DNA of 64,000 nt, taken from contig CM040421.1 of assembly GCA_022702705.1 (NCBI GenBank), positions 61,606,621 through 61,670,620 on the forward strand, read 5' to 3'. A program made the position numbers and the translations under genes. Positions 33,711 through 45,200 of the stretch are shown here, in pieces (position 1 is the stretch's first letter; each line of letters starts with the position of its first letter). This stretch comes from Papilionanthe hookeriana x Papilionanthe teres (taxonomy: Eukaryota > Streptophyta > Magnoliopsida > Asparagales > Orchidaceae). A model generated the notes under the pieces. It made no database searches. It was not told the DNA's origin and worked only from the letters and a program-made list of their open reading frames with translations.

Positions 33711-34982
33711 TAGTTAATTATTTAGTTAGCAATATTTTGCCTTATGACTTGGATAACAAATTTATTAAGAAATTTAAATATGATGCTAAATCTTATATTT
33801 GGGAAGAACCTCATTTATTTAAAATTGGTAAAGATTCTATGATTTGAAGATGTGTACCTTATGATGAAACTTTTGCTATTATTCTAAAATGTCATGATTC
33901 TGATTTTGGAGGACACTTTGGCATAGATAAAACTGCATTTAAAATTTTAAATTCTGGATTTTATTAGCCTACCTTATTTAAAGATGTGAGACAATATGTG
34001 AAAACATGTGATCGATGTCAAAGGATGAGAAATATATCCAGGAAAGATGAAATGCCTTTAAACTATATATTGGAAGTTGAAATTTTTGATATATGGGGTT
34101 TAGACTTTATGGGACCATTTGTTCCATCATCTGGAAAAAATTATATTTTATTAGCAGTTAATTATGTTTCAAAGTGGATTGAAGCTGTTGCTTTACCCAA
34201 CTATGATTCCAAAAGTGTTTCAAAATTTTTAAAGAAAATGATATTTTCAAGATTTGTAATGCCTAAGGTAATTATCACTGATGGTGGAAGTCATTTCAGG
34301 AATATAAGAATTCAATCATTACTTCAAAAATTTGGAATCAAACATAGAATTGCAACTGCTTATCACCCTCAAACTAGTGGAATGGTTGAAGTATCAAACA
34401 AAGAAATTAAAAAATTTTTAGAAAAGACTGTTAATCCTAAAAGAACTGATTGGGTTGATAGACTTGATTATGCATTATGGGCTTATAGAACAGCTTATAA
34501 GACACCAATCAGAATGTCACCTTACCGGTTAATTTATGGTAAACATTGTCACTTACATGTAGAACTTGAATAAAGCTAATTAGGCGATAAAGGAGTTTAA
34601 TTTTAATTTGAATAAAGCAGGAGAAAATTGATTATTGCAACTTAATGAGATGGAAGAAATTAGAAACAAATCGTATGAAAATGCGAGAATTTATAAAGAG
34701 AAAATGAACATATTGCATGATAAGAAGATTTCAGGAAAAATTTTTGAGCCGGGACAAAAAGTATTATTGTTTAATTCTCGTTTAAGACTTTTTCCTGGAA
34801 AATTAAGATCTAAATGGATTGTACCCTATTTAGTTGAGAAAGTATACCATTATGGAGCTGTGGATATTAAAGATCCCAAAACAGGAAAATTTTTTAAAGT
34901 AAATGGAGTAAGATTGAAGCCTTATTTGGAAGATATTAAAAAGATTTATAAAGAGGCTTATGAATTGAGTCAACCTGATTAA
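33711..34982 (+). pseudogene. pol: Integrase of Athila-B
   Basis: Zinc-binding part 'CHDSDFGGHFGIDKT' and 'YVKTCDRCQRMR' (33890-34030; H-H-C-C pattern). Catalytic core: 'WGLDFMGPFVPSSG' (34096-34137), 'IITDGGSHFRN' (34270-34305) and 'HPQTSGMVEVSNKEIK' (34366-34410). C-terminal part 'EPGQKVLLFNSRLRLFPGKLRSKW' in two blocks (34747-34818), ending at 34982. TGA and TAG stops occur near 33845, 33965, 34570 and 34628. No chromodomain is seen. Confidence 0.9.
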
Positions 34983-35610
34983 AGATTTACTTAAGTCGGG
35001 CTGACGACGTTAAACCAAGCACTTTGTGGAAAGCAACCCATAATTATCTTTATTTGTGAGTGTTTTTGTGTTTTAATGTAAGATTATGCCTCGATCTTGA
35101 TTAATTTTATTACTTTAGAAAAATTTGATTCTTATAAGTCTTTGTTGGCTTAGGCTGAAAATTATTTTGAAGTATGTAAAATTTAAAAATAGGATCACTC
35201 TATTTTGAATATGAGTAAAAAGGAGATCAAGTTAACCTTCATTATGATGATTTACAATGTGAGTTATCGAGTCTAAATTACTCTTACCAGTATAATTTAC
35301 CTATCTTGGAGAACGAAATTTTGAAAATTTGACGATTAGGTGAAACGGAGTTGAACATAGTTCCGGCGCCTAGGCACCAAAATTCGGTGCCTAAGCGCCA
35401 AAATCAACTATGTATCAATAAGTCTGGCGCCTAGGCGCCAGATTTTGCGCCTAAGCGCCACGGTTACTGGGTCGTGCAAAAATAAAAAATTTTCGATTTT
35501 TCACACGATTTTCCCCTTTAAATCAACCCATCTTCTTCCCTAACCATCAAGCAATCAAAATTATGTCCCTTACACTTTCTTCTTGAGAGATTTGAAAATT
35601 TTTTGAAGAA
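34983..35610 (+). other. Post-integrase non-coding region
   Basis: No coding frame. It includes the GGCGCC palindrome clusters at 35363-35460 and the leader of the next ORF. Confidence 0.6.
35363..35460. repeat. GGCGCC palindrome cluster before the small coiled-coil ORF
   Basis: Four units such as GGCGCCTAGGCACC, GGTGCCTAAGCGCC, GGCGCCTAGGCGCC and GCGCCTAAGCGCC, the same motif as in the LTR clusters. They are internal to the element, about 150-250 bp before ORF 35611. Confidence 0.85.
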
Positions 35611-35958
35611 ATGGATGGAAGAAATCATGGAGAAGAGGCTAGGGACAAGGTCTCAAGGGATCCTCGACCTCACTTCAATGCTTTCATCGCGGTAAGTTTA
35701 GAGAAAATTTCTAGTCGTTTGGATAAGTTTGAAGCAGATTTTAAAAGCATTGGAGATCGCCTTCATGAGATGTTTCATCAAGTTGAACATCTCGAATGGC
35801 AAATGAAACTTCAATTTGATCATTTTGCGGCTTATCAAGATGCTCAAGTTGAAATGTATGCGAAGAATAAGTGGATTGACGAAAAGATGACTACGGATTT
35901 CCCGAGAGTGTTAGTGTTCTTTCCAAGTGGAATACACAATTTCCCTTGTGAAGATTAG
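35611..35958 (+). CDS. 115-residue coiled-coil-like protein of Athila-B
   Basis: This frame is unbroken, unlike gag and pol nearby. It starts MDGRNHGEEARDK and then has a heptad-like stretch, 'SLEKISSRLDKFEADF' and 'IGDRLHEMFHQVEHLEWQMK' (about residues 30-70). I do not recognise a family. The helical part loosely resembles the C-terminal helix of the next ORF ('QTHCRIDTIDRKLDHL'). It could be a separate accessory protein or an exon of the post-integrase ORF. Start chosen as the first ATG of the frame. Confidence 0.5.
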   Translation: MDGRNHGEEARDKVSRDPRPHFNAFIAVSLEKISSRLDKFEADFKSIGDRLHEMFHQVEHLEWQMKLQFDHFAAYQDAQVEMYAKNKWIDEKMTTDFPRVLVFFPSGIHNFPCED

Positions 35959-36354
35959 AATATTCTGGTAATGAGATAGTTATTATGGTTTGTTGAGTCG
36001 TTGTATCGATTTAGAGAATCGATTGTGTTTTTTTTGTGTATTTGCTTTCATGTTCAATGTGTGTTGTTTTTTCTTGGAAATTGTTATGTTTGAGTATGTA
36101 TTAGGAACTTGAATCAAATATAGTACTTATCCAGGATGTATTGAGTCAATATTGAAGGTTTTAAATGGAGATTAGTGAGTTTGATTGAAACCTTATGTTT
36201 GATTGGTGGATTTAATATTTAATTTTTCTAAATTTTTGAAAAATGTTGTAGAAGTTAGAAATTGAAGCTCTACTCTGATATGAGTAATTCGAAGTTGAAT
36301 TTATGAATTTTGGTGGAAAATTAAATTTTGAAAAAATTTTTTGTGAAAGGAAAG

Positions 36355-36395
36355 TCTGGAGCCTAGGCGCCAGAATTCGGCGCCTAAGCGCCAGT
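36355..36395. repeat. GGCGCC palindrome cluster before the post-integrase ORF
   Basis: Two units (GAGCCTAGGCGCC and GGCGCCTAAGCGCC) about 370 bp before ORF 36760; a half unit GACGCCTAAGC follows at 36445. Confidence 0.8.
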
Positions 36396-36559
36396 TCGGC
36401 ATGTACCTGAGAATTTACTTAAATAACCCCCAAAAGCCATTTTTGACGCCTAAGCTTCATCTTCTTCCCCATTTTCACGAAAATACATCCTCTAGATCCA
36501 TTTTGAGGTCAAAACATCAAGGATTTGAGCGTGAAATCACTAAATTTCTTCGTCTCAAG

Positions 36560-36759
36560 GTCAGATCTACACTTTAAACCATTTATTTTCGATTTTCACC
36601 ATAGATTTCCCTAAGTTTTGCTAAGAACCAAAAATTTTAAAAAAATTTTCGATTTTTTGTGATTTCTTTGGATTTCTAAACATATTTTAAGTTTTATAAA
36701 CTTAAAAAGAGTTTAAATCTTTGATTCCTAAATTTGTTCTTGTTTTCTTTCACGTTTAG
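36560..36759 (+). other. Predicted 200-bp intron before the post-integrase ORF
   Basis: Donor-like CAAG|GTCAGA at 36560 and pyrimidine-rich acceptor TTTCACGTTTAG|ATG ending at 36759. Athila-C has a 202-bp equivalent with a strong donor (63819-63618). Confidence 0.5.
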
Positions 36760-37914
36760 ATGGCTCCAAAATCTAAAAGTGGGAAGGCACGAGATAACTT
36801 TGATAGCAGCAAATTTTCTACTGCAGCTGCGCATTTTCGCTTCCATGAATTTGCAAAGTCCAGAAAGTTCATTTCTGAATGAAGTTTCTATCATCCTGGA
36901 GAAATGATCGAAAACACTGTTGTTGCACACAACTGGCAACGATTTTGTTATTTTACTGCTGTTGCTGTTATCTCGATTGTTCGAGAATTTTATGCAAATT
37001 TTCTAGATGCCGAGGATTATGAAGTCTTTGTTAGAGGAATCGGTGTGGGATTTAGTCCAGAAAGAATCAACATATTTTATGGCCTGCCACCGACTATTGA
37101 GTTCTATTATTCTGGATTATCACCATCTGAGGGAGATTTGGATATGATTATTGTTTATCTGACAACGGTACTGGATCTTGGAAGATCAGGAACGGAAAAA
37201 GGATAAACTTCAAATCCTCCGAATTAAACGGTATATCTAAAGCATGACACTATTTTATTTCTGCAAGATTGTTACCTTCCAACCACCTGAGTGAAGTGAC
37301 TAGAGATAGAGCGATCTTAAACTACTGCATTCAGGAGAGGAAGCCTATTGATGTCGGGAGCATTATTTATGATTCTGTGGATTCTACTGCGAGGTCCAGC
37401 ACTTCTGTTGGATTGGGATTTCCATCTCTGATCTATTCACTATGTGTTAGTAATGGAGTCACTGCTGATATTCTGAGGAGAAGTTAAAGTCTACCAAGCC
37501 AATTGGGCGGGAGAGTGTTAGTATCTATGATCGAATTCAAGGGAAGAGATCAACCGCTCCTTCTACTTCTGCACATACTTCAGGTAGACCTTCTACTTCT
37601 AGACCCTCTACTTCGCCGAGCCACCATCGATTTCTGGGAATCAATGCATGATCAGTTTTTAGAGCAGCAGCAGGAGTTATTTCAAACTCACTGCAGGATT
37701 GATACTATTGATAGAAAACTAGATCATTTATCTCATTATACACAGAGGAAGAGTAGTTATGATGCTGATTATAATGAAGCCCTAGTCAGATTTCTGAAGG
37801 GTGAATATGATGTTAGTTTCCCTACTTTTCCTAGTTTCACACCATTTGTTGATCCTAAGGACGTAGAATTTTCCTTTGGATGATGATGATGATGAGGCTA
37901 CAGCTAGTGACTAG
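36760..37914 (+). pseudogene. Post-integrase ORF of Athila-B (env-like position, 'putative plant transposon protein' type)
   Basis: Starts MAPKSKSGKARDNF. 'HNWQRFCYFTAVAVISIVREFYANF' (two blocks, 36920-37005), 'GVGFSPERINIFYGLP' (37050-37095), 'SEVTRDRAILNYCIQERKPIDVGSIIY' in two blocks (37290-37370), 'GLGFPSLIYSLC' (37405-37450), a helical part (37640-37740) and an Asp/Glu-rich tail ending at 37914. It matches Athila-C ORF 63609-62442. The position is that of the 'env-like' ORF of Athila elements, but I see no clear signal peptide or membrane anchor. A TGA at about 36881 and frameshifts near 37205, 37490 and 37880 break it. Confidence 0.8.
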
Positions 37915-39127
37915 TAGTTATAGATCTCTATGATGTGTTACTCCGTTAGTTTGTTTTATTTGGATTGTTTGTTAGTTTTGTGTTTGATGTATGTTGATCG
38001 ATTAGTGTTAGGATTACATTGTGAAGAGACTGAAGTTAGAATTAATTTATATGTTGTTTTAGTTTAATGTTTAGTAATTAATTATTTTGCTCTGTTTTAA
38101 TTCTGTTTCAAATTTAATATCATCATAAAATTAGCCTGCTTACTTTTTATATACATGCTTACATTTTATCTTAATTATTCATAAAAGCATGATTAGAAGT
38201 TAATTTTTCTTTTTAAGATTGTTTTTACATACTTAATAAAAATTATTATGATTTTCTTTCTCTCATACTTTCAAATTATCACAGTATACCAAAACTTAAG
38301 TTTGGGGGAAGGGAAAATTCATTCAAAATTAAATTTTATTTGTCCTTAAAGAGCTAATATTTTCATAAAAATAAAAACTATTTAACATAACTTAAGGAAT
38401 GAAAAATTTATTTGAGATCACTTTTATTTTTGAAATTATAAACAATTTAGTGAAATTAACCAAAATTTTACTAACTTTGATTGATTTTAAGAATAGAATT
38501 ATTTAACTTAAAGAAGAATAAGATAAAGAATTTTTCTATTCATGGTAGAAATAATAGCATTTTAGAATTATTAAGTAATAAAAAATTATCACTTGAAAAA
38601 GAAAAGATTGGAAATATTTTTGAATTCTTATTTATGTTATAATAATTAAGTGGAAATGTATAAATTTTGAAAATATAAGTTAAGGATAGTGAAGTTCAAA
38701 ACCATTAACAGGCTATCCAGATATAGTAATCCTCTCTATAAAAAAAAAGAAGAGAGGAGAAGCTTGAGGAAATGCCTAATCAAAAATTGGCTTCACTTGA
38801 ATTATCTTATAGGAAGAAAATTAGTTACATACTTTACTTAATTTTTATACATAAATATTTATTTAGAAAAGATTTTTCAAGAAGATCTTTTTCTTGTAAA
38901 TAATCTATGAAAGCTTAATATAATAGATTTCTATTATTTTCAAAATGGATGGAAAATTTGAAATCTTATGATTTGGTAGTTAAATATTCTTTAAATTCTT
39001 AAAATTAAACCTAGTTAGTGAAATTGGTTTAACAATTTACTAAAGACTTTATAAAATAAAAAATTATAAGAAATCTTAAATATTTATCTTTTATTCCAAA
39101 GGTTATAAATTTTATATAGTATAAAGA
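37915..39127 (+). other. AT-rich 3' untranslated region of Athila-B
   Basis: About 1.2 kb without a gene. It includes an internal PPT-like run at 38299-38316. Confidence 0.6.
38299..38316 (+). other. Internal PPT-like purine run
   Basis: AAGTTTGGGGGAAGGGAA, about 0.85 kb before the 3' LTR. Athila-C has a similar run about 0.93 kb before its LTR (61988-62004). Confidence 0.5.
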
Positions 39128-39147
39128 GTTACTTGAGGACAAGTAAC
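39128..39147 (+). other. Hairpin just before the PPT (Athila-B)
   Basis: GTTACTTGAGGACAAGTAAC: perfect 8-bp stem with an AGGA loop. Athila-C has ATTACTTG...CAAGTAAT at the same place, so the outer pair covaries (G-C versus A-T). Confidence 0.75.
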
Positions 39148-39149
39148 AT

Positions 39150-39166
39150 TTAGGTTTGGGGGATTT
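39150..39166 (+). other. Polypurine tract of Athila-B
   Basis: TTAGGTTTGGGGGATTT directly before the 3' LTR TGATC. Confidence 0.85.
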
Positions 39167-39350
39167 TGATCTATAAAAAAATACCTATTTCTTTATGTCT
39201 TAATTCTTATTAATTTCTAAGGATATTATGCTTTAATGAAAGGTATTTTTTGTGTTTTTGGATGTAGGTAATGTAAAAAGGTCTAAAAAGGAAAAAGGAA
39301 CAAAAAGGAGCAAAAATGGAGCAAAATACAAAAAGTATAAAAAAATTATG

Positions 39351-39395
39351 GCCTGGCGCCAGAAGCTGACACCTAAGCGCTAGACTTGATACAAA
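39351..39395. repeat. GGCGCC palindrome cluster (3' LTR, site 1)
   Basis: Two degenerate units (CCTGGCGCCAG and ACCTAAGCGCTAG). The 5' LTR keeps only one half-unit near 28076. Confidence 0.6.
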
Positions 39396-39587
39396 AACTG
39401 TCAAGTTTTTGACAACGTTTGATCAGTTATTTTGATGGAGTGAGTGGTTATTGGACATTCTAGAAGACTGACAGTTGTTCCTTGATAATAGGACATGTGA
39501 TACATTGCATCTGGACGCTCCAAAATGGTTTTAAACCCGAAGAGGTGCGAGCTAAAGTGAAGAGGTGCGAAGAACTGGACGCGGTAT

Positions 39588-39652
39588 CCGGCGCCTAGGA
39601 GCCAGATTCCGGCGCCTAGGCGCCAGATTCCGGCGCCTAGGCGTCAGACCGA
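39588..39652. repeat. GGCGCC palindrome cluster (3' LTR, site 2)
   Basis: Three about 22-bp units with GGCGCCTAGGCGCC or close variants, next to the HSE-like site. Confidence 0.85.
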
Positions 39653-39654
39653 CC

Positions 39655-39667
39655 TTCTAGAAGATTC
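39655..39667 (+). promoter_or_regulatory. Trimeric heat-shock-element-like site (3' LTR)
   Basis: TTCTAGAAGATTC, same as 28348-28360; two-unit site at 39458-39465. Confidence 0.5.
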
Positions 39668-39718
39668 ATTGAATGTGGACATATTTTGAAGAGGTGCCTC
39701 AAGGTAACCCTTAAAGCC

Positions 39719-39726
39719 TATAAATA
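39719..39726 (+). promoter_or_regulatory. TATA box of 3' LTR (TATAAATA)
   Basis: Canonical TATAAATA about 52 bp after the HSE-like site. Confidence 0.65.
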
Positions 39727-40961
39727 GGGGTCCATTTCTTCAGAAAACGTGCCCCTCCCATTATAACCCTTTCTCTTATCCACTTTAGGATCTCTCATCC
39801 TTAGAGAGAGAAATGAGAGAGAAATTTAGGGCCACTTTTGTTTAGTTTAGTGAGTTTATTTTCAAGTTATTGCATCCGGAGTTCATTACACTCGTGGAGT
39901 CAGTAGGAATCAGAAGATCTGTAGAAGAAATATTTGAGATAAGTATTTTTATATTTGATTCAAATTATCATGTTTTGCTATTTATTTTCAATGTGTTCTG
40001 AGCAGTTAGTTTACTTTATTCCTTCAATTTTGAAGAGGTAGATAAGATAATATAAAGATTCGATGGAGAATTGAAATTCAAAATATTTTCAAAACATTGT
40101 GAAGACATTAATACCTGATCTTACTTTACTTTTTAAATTGGTCATTTGAATTGTTAAAACTTGTTGAAGAGTTTTGAGACCTTGAAGGAGAAGAACTCTT
40201 AACTTGTAAATGTCACTTGAATGCTAGGGTAGTCGAAGGTCATGTGTGGACTATTCATGGTGAAGTGCAAATAAATAGGAAGATAAGATTTAAAGGGCGT
40301 AGAATTGATAAGTTTTTAGAGTGACAGACTAAATTCTTATAATTTGATTTATAGATTAGGAAAGGGTCACTAGTAGGGCCGACCATAGCCACCCTTGGAC
40401 ATATAGAAGTGTGAGCCTAGATTAACTCATTCTACTAACAATACATCCGGACCTATTCTGTAAATTAGCCAATGTTCTTTGCGCATGGATCAAAGGATAA
40501 AGAATAGGAATGCTTCTATTTGGCACAATACTATATATCAAATTCTCCAACGAATATTAAATTATCTTAAAAATCTTAGATTAATTGAAGGAAAGAAAGT
40601 TGTTTATTTTATATAGATTTCATAAAATCATTTTCTTATTATTCTTTTCTTTATTTGCATCTAGTAAATTAATAGTAATTTATAATCAAATTAAAAGATA
40701 AAATAAAAATATTTTTTATTTTTTATATAGAAAATTTATCACTATAATTCTTCTCCGTGGGATCGATACTGGGGTCTTTATTTCAAAACCCTATATTACT
40801 TGAAACGATACGTATACTTGCGTAGTACCCCTAGTGTGTAAAAATATTTTCTAAATTTACATAATATTAATTTTATACACTAGCGGCTATTTATAAATTG
40901 AGTCAAAGTTTTTGGCTATCTTTTGGAAACAAACATTACTGCGTTATTTGCGGTCGGGTCA

Positions 40962-40966
40962 CTGAC
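40962..40966. repeat. Target duplication CTGAC of Athila-B
   Basis: Identical to 27875-27879. Confidence 0.9.
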
Positions 40967-41464
40967 CACCGTCAATTACCATCGGCTGCTCTCTACTATC
41001 CACCACAATCAAACTAATGTCCTTTATGAAGTCACAACATGCATTGCAAAATCCAGACGTACTTTGTGGAAAAGTGAAGCATTTGACAGAGCAGTACGTC
41101 TTCTAATACACCGTGCAACTACAGACCTTGAATGCGGTGTAACAATGCTCCTTGAATATGGTATAATGACTCACTCAACATACGATGTAACAACCTCATC
41201 TCTGAAAAATTGTGTAACAATACACCCTAAATACGACCCAACGACACACCCCGCAACCATGACGTACAATTATTGTGCTCAGAATACGATGAAATTTTTC
41301 CACACATCTTACCATTATGGCCTATGCAACCAGCTAAAACCTATGTAGTCCACTGCTGGTTACATCCCAACTTTGGCTTGTGCGGCCTGCAAATGTTATC
41401 ACAACTCATGTAGCTCTCAAATCCAGTCTTGATGACATATGCATTTCATCATAGCTCACCACAT
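40967..41464. mobile_element. T0: older degenerate repeat DNA, left piece
   Basis: Continues the target of Athila-B. Bases from about 41320 share the 'caacttTGGC...GGCCTgcaaat...caTcacaactca' unit with 48169-48960, so the DNA right of this piece was displaced by the solo LTR. The open frame across 40923-41348 starts inside the Athila-B LTR and is not a gene. Confidence 0.55.
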
Positions 41465-41469
41465 GGTGT
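41465..41469. repeat. Target duplication GGTGT (left)
   Basis: Matches 48164-48168. Confidence 0.9.
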
Positions 41470-43599
41470 TGTCGGCATATTTTTAGGTTGTGTGTTGTAT
41501 TTTGAAAAGGGGTCGCCTAACAGAAATTGTCGACGAATTTTTAATTTAATTTAAATAAATAATTTGAAAAGTAGTATTTGATTTTGAAAATAATTTTAAA
41601 TTTGAAAATTTTATGATATGAAATCAAACTGATCTCACATCCCGAATAGTTTATATAAACGAACACCGCACCACAACCGTATATCTATCCCGGAGAGTAG
41701 ACACACTCGCTTGATGATGGGGCTCGATTAAATAAACTAAAAGATTTGTGACATCCGTTTGGTCTACGAACCAATTTTATAAGCCGACAAGTTCCCCGCT
41801 TGATATAAAGAAATTAAGCGGGGTTTATATTACTCGGGTTCTTAAAGTTCCCTATAAGGGCAAGCCCCTATAGTTAATTACATCTTAAGTGACGGGAATC
41901 ACTTAAGAAAACTCTCGATAATAATCAGTAGTTCTGCTCTCAAGAATCTCAAAGTTTAAGTTTCCAAGGGACTGAATTTTGGAATTTCAATAGGGAATAG
42001 ATCAAGTTTGGAACATTTTGTTTTGGGAATTCAAAGGAAGAAAGGTAGGAGAAATTACAGATTCGAAGCGAACTTCGGCAATTTCCCGACTATCCTATTG
42101 TTTGGCTTGAATTTAGGAAAGTCCTAATGTTTATTTAATGTTTTGATCTTGCCAATTTTTAATTAATTAGGACTTATATTCGTATGACATAATCATACAA
42201 GTAGCCTCGAAGATGTGAGGGTTTATGTCGTATCAGACGACTACCTCGGAATCCTAAGACCGGTTAGGGTTTAATTTGCAATGCAAATGCCTAACAAAAG
42301 GTTGAGGATTTATGTTACACTAGGCAAACTACCTCGAAGTCCTATGGCTTGGTTATTTAGTTCTAAGAAAGTTTCTTTGAAGTAGACTCGAGGTTTTGCC
42401 GATGACGATGGCCGTGCCTGCCCACCATGCTCCGAGCTCCTTGTTGTTGTAGAGGGTTTAGTTTTAGAAGATTGTAATCAAAAGAGAAGAGAAGAGTTTG
42501 GTGTTAGAAATCTTAAAGTCCAAGTGTTTTTAATATTTTAATTAAAATAAATCTTAAAGTTGTTTATAACAACACCGGTTAAGATCCCACGGTTCCATCC
42601 TTCTAGCATCGTTATTTTTATCGGATTCACTTAGTCCAGATGGATTTGCTAAACTCAACTAAATGAGTTCCATACTTTCATTTAGACCGTGGGAAATCCC
42701 GTTAGCAACACGTAGGTTACATCATCCGAGGTATTCCCGATCATCCAACAAGACGTTTTAATTTAGTTATAATTGTAGTTTTGTATTATGTTCATGATTA
42801 AATTTTGAGTTGTTTTATATTTTGAAATGTTGTGGAGGTGAATTTTATCTTGTAATGACTTTTATTTTAGTTTTGGTTTCAGTTTTAGGGACTATCCTAA
42901 AAGTGTGGGTTTTCATGCAACAGTTGTTTATCATGCAAGAAAAGTAAAGTGCATTTGCAATAAAGTAAATTACAAGAAGGTAAATTGCAATAAAATAAAA
43001 GCGTGCCTGGAGGGTCTTCCCGTCATCCCGAGTCGCACTTAAACACAATTTAGAATATTTAAGCATTTAAAGCAAGTTCCTAGGTAAAGCTAAGGGAAGG
43101 GTTATGGTTTTCTACCAAGTTCCTAATCCTATAGCTAGTCATCTCCTATGAAGTCTAGGTTCTTGTGTTTTGTTAAGGATGATTTTCTTCATCAAAGAGC
43201 AATTAAATTCAGTTGTTCTTATAAACATCTTATCGTATTGAGGAAGTGCTTAAGATGAATCTTAAACATCTTTTCAATACTTCTAGGATTATTTTAAGTC
43301 CAGGAGAATTTAATTATACAATGAATCAATCATCCAGGAGTTCAAGTTTTGTTATATTGCTCAGTGAACTAGGACATTTGAATATCCTATGAGTGAAGTA
43401 ACACTTCACTTAACACTCCATTTAAGAGTTATGACATCATGAGCTTTTGAGGGCAAATCGATGTTCAAGTGATTTTGGTGATTTAATTTAATTTCAATCA
43501 ATGGGTTTAAGTTTGGAATAATGTTCAAGTTGTTTTAGATTTTTTTTTGAATTCTTTATGTCTTAAGTGATGTTATATTTAATTCAAATTAATTTAATT

Positions 43600-43880
43600 T
43601 GATTTTAATTTAATTTAATTTGATTTAGTTTTAATTTTAATTTAATTTTATTTATTTAATTTGATTTTAATTTTAATTTTATTTTTTTTATTTAATTTAA
43701 TTTAATTTAACATGCTTTAATTTAATTTAATTTAATGTGATTTAATTTAATTTAATTTAATTTAAATTTTATTTTAATTTTATTTTATTTAATTTTATTT
43801 TAATTTCAATTTAAAGTTTGATTTGGTTTTATTTTTAATTTTAATTTAAATATTTTATTTTATTTTTTATGTTTTAAAGA
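43600..43880. repeat. TTTAA-type tract in solo LTR
   Basis: Same tract as 820-1110, more diverged. Confidence 0.85.
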
Positions 43881-44984
43881 TGACTCAATTTTAATTATTA
43901 AAGTATTAATTTAATTGAAAATTTTAAAAGGATTTAATTTAAATGTTTTAATTTTAATTTAATTTAATAATTAATTCTTTTAGCATTTTAAATCTTGAAT
44001 TTAGATTATCATTTTAATTAGGAATTAAATATTATTGAGGTGATTAATTTAGGGATTCTTAGATTAAAGAATAAATTTCTTCCTAATAATATCCCTATTT
44101 TAATAATTCCAGTTTTTTTATTATTCTTCCAAGTTTAATTAATTAATTGATTAAGGTTTATTCCTAAAAATGATTGTTGGGTTTCTACCCTTAATTATTT
44201 AAATTTCAATCAACTTTTTTAGAAAATTGTAATTTTAATTTTTTTAAATTCCCCTGATATCAGAGAGGCTCCAAAACCAATTTGGTGAATTTTTGAAAAG
44301 TATTTTGAAAGTTATGAATTTTTGAAGTTTAAGTTTGGCTAAATGGCTTAATCAACCTATTTGATAGGGCTAACCAAGTCCAATCGACTTCAAACTTTTA
44401 TGGTGGGTTCCTCTGATCCTAAAGGTCAGTGGAGAATTGATTTCAAGTCAATTTGATGTATGATTAGCTCTAATTAAGTAAGGCTTTATTTTGGATGTTT
44501 AAGCCAATTAGGGTTATTACAAGTGAGTTAACTCAAAAACCATTTTTCCTAGTGTCCTCTGGTCATAAGAAACATCACCAAATTTTCCTAGAATTTATTT
44601 CACAACATGCTAATTATTAGAATTAAAATACTCAGAATAGTGACCTAGAATTGAAAAATCAATAACTCTTCATAGGGTGGCCTCCGACTTTGGAAAATTC
44701 GTGGAATGTTCCCAAATTCAGAGGCTTCAAAAGTCCTATGGTCTCATGCCATGGTGAATTGTATACATGCATGGAGAATTGAAATAGTGCAGAGAGTAAA
44801 TAAATAATTAAAAATAAAATACTTGATGAAATTAAATGATTTCTTTTCCACATTATTCTCCTCTGTTCACTGAGTAAGATGATATTTTTATTTTATTTTT
44901 CTGATTTTGCTACACAAAGTTATGAATTTTTGAAGTTTAGGGAATTAAATAAATAAGAAAATCCCTATTTTTCTACTTAAGTGA

Positions 44985-45200
44985 CGCGGCGCCAGCTCAA
45001 CCTCGGCAGCTCCGAATGCACACGCGTCGTCTCTTGATTCGGCGCTGCCTTCCGACTCAGCGCCACGCAGCCCGCGGTTCACGTATCATCTCCTGGTCCG
45101 ACGCCATCTGAGCCGTCCGTCCGCGCGTGTATTAAATGAACGGCATCCGTTCATCGTCCCCAAGCCTCTTAGCCCGAGAACCGTCCACACTAAAACCCTA
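44985..45200 (-). other. CpG-rich block in solo LTR
   Basis: Homologue of 2876-3110. Confidence 0.55.

Larger units (their letters stand above)
27880..40961 (+). mobile_element. Athila-B: full-length Athila-like Ty3/gypsy element
   Basis: 13,082 bp: 5' LTR 27880-29653, PBS, gag, protease, RT, RNase H, integrase, two further ORFs, PPT and 3' LTR 39167-40961, with target duplication CTGAC on both sides. The tRNA-Asp-type PBS and the post-integrase ORF are typical of the Athila lineage. The two LTRs differ by a few percent by eye, plus a 22-bp indel near 28080. All pol frames are broken. Confidence 0.95.
39167..40961 (+). mobile_element. 3' LTR of Athila-B
   Basis: 1795 bp, TGATCTATAAA to GGTCGGGTCA, followed by the CTGAC duplication. 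It keeps 22 bp of palindrome site 1 (39351-39395) that the 5' LTR has lost. Confidence 0.95.

Noticed and set aside
36760..37914. True envelope glycoprotein
   Set aside because: The position is env-like, but no signal peptide, transmembrane anchor or fusion-type region is visible; the homologue in Athila-C also lacks these.
40923..41348. 141-codon plus-strand open frame
   Set aside because: It starts inside the Athila-B 3' LTR and crosses the target duplication into old repeat DNA, so it cannot be a native gene.
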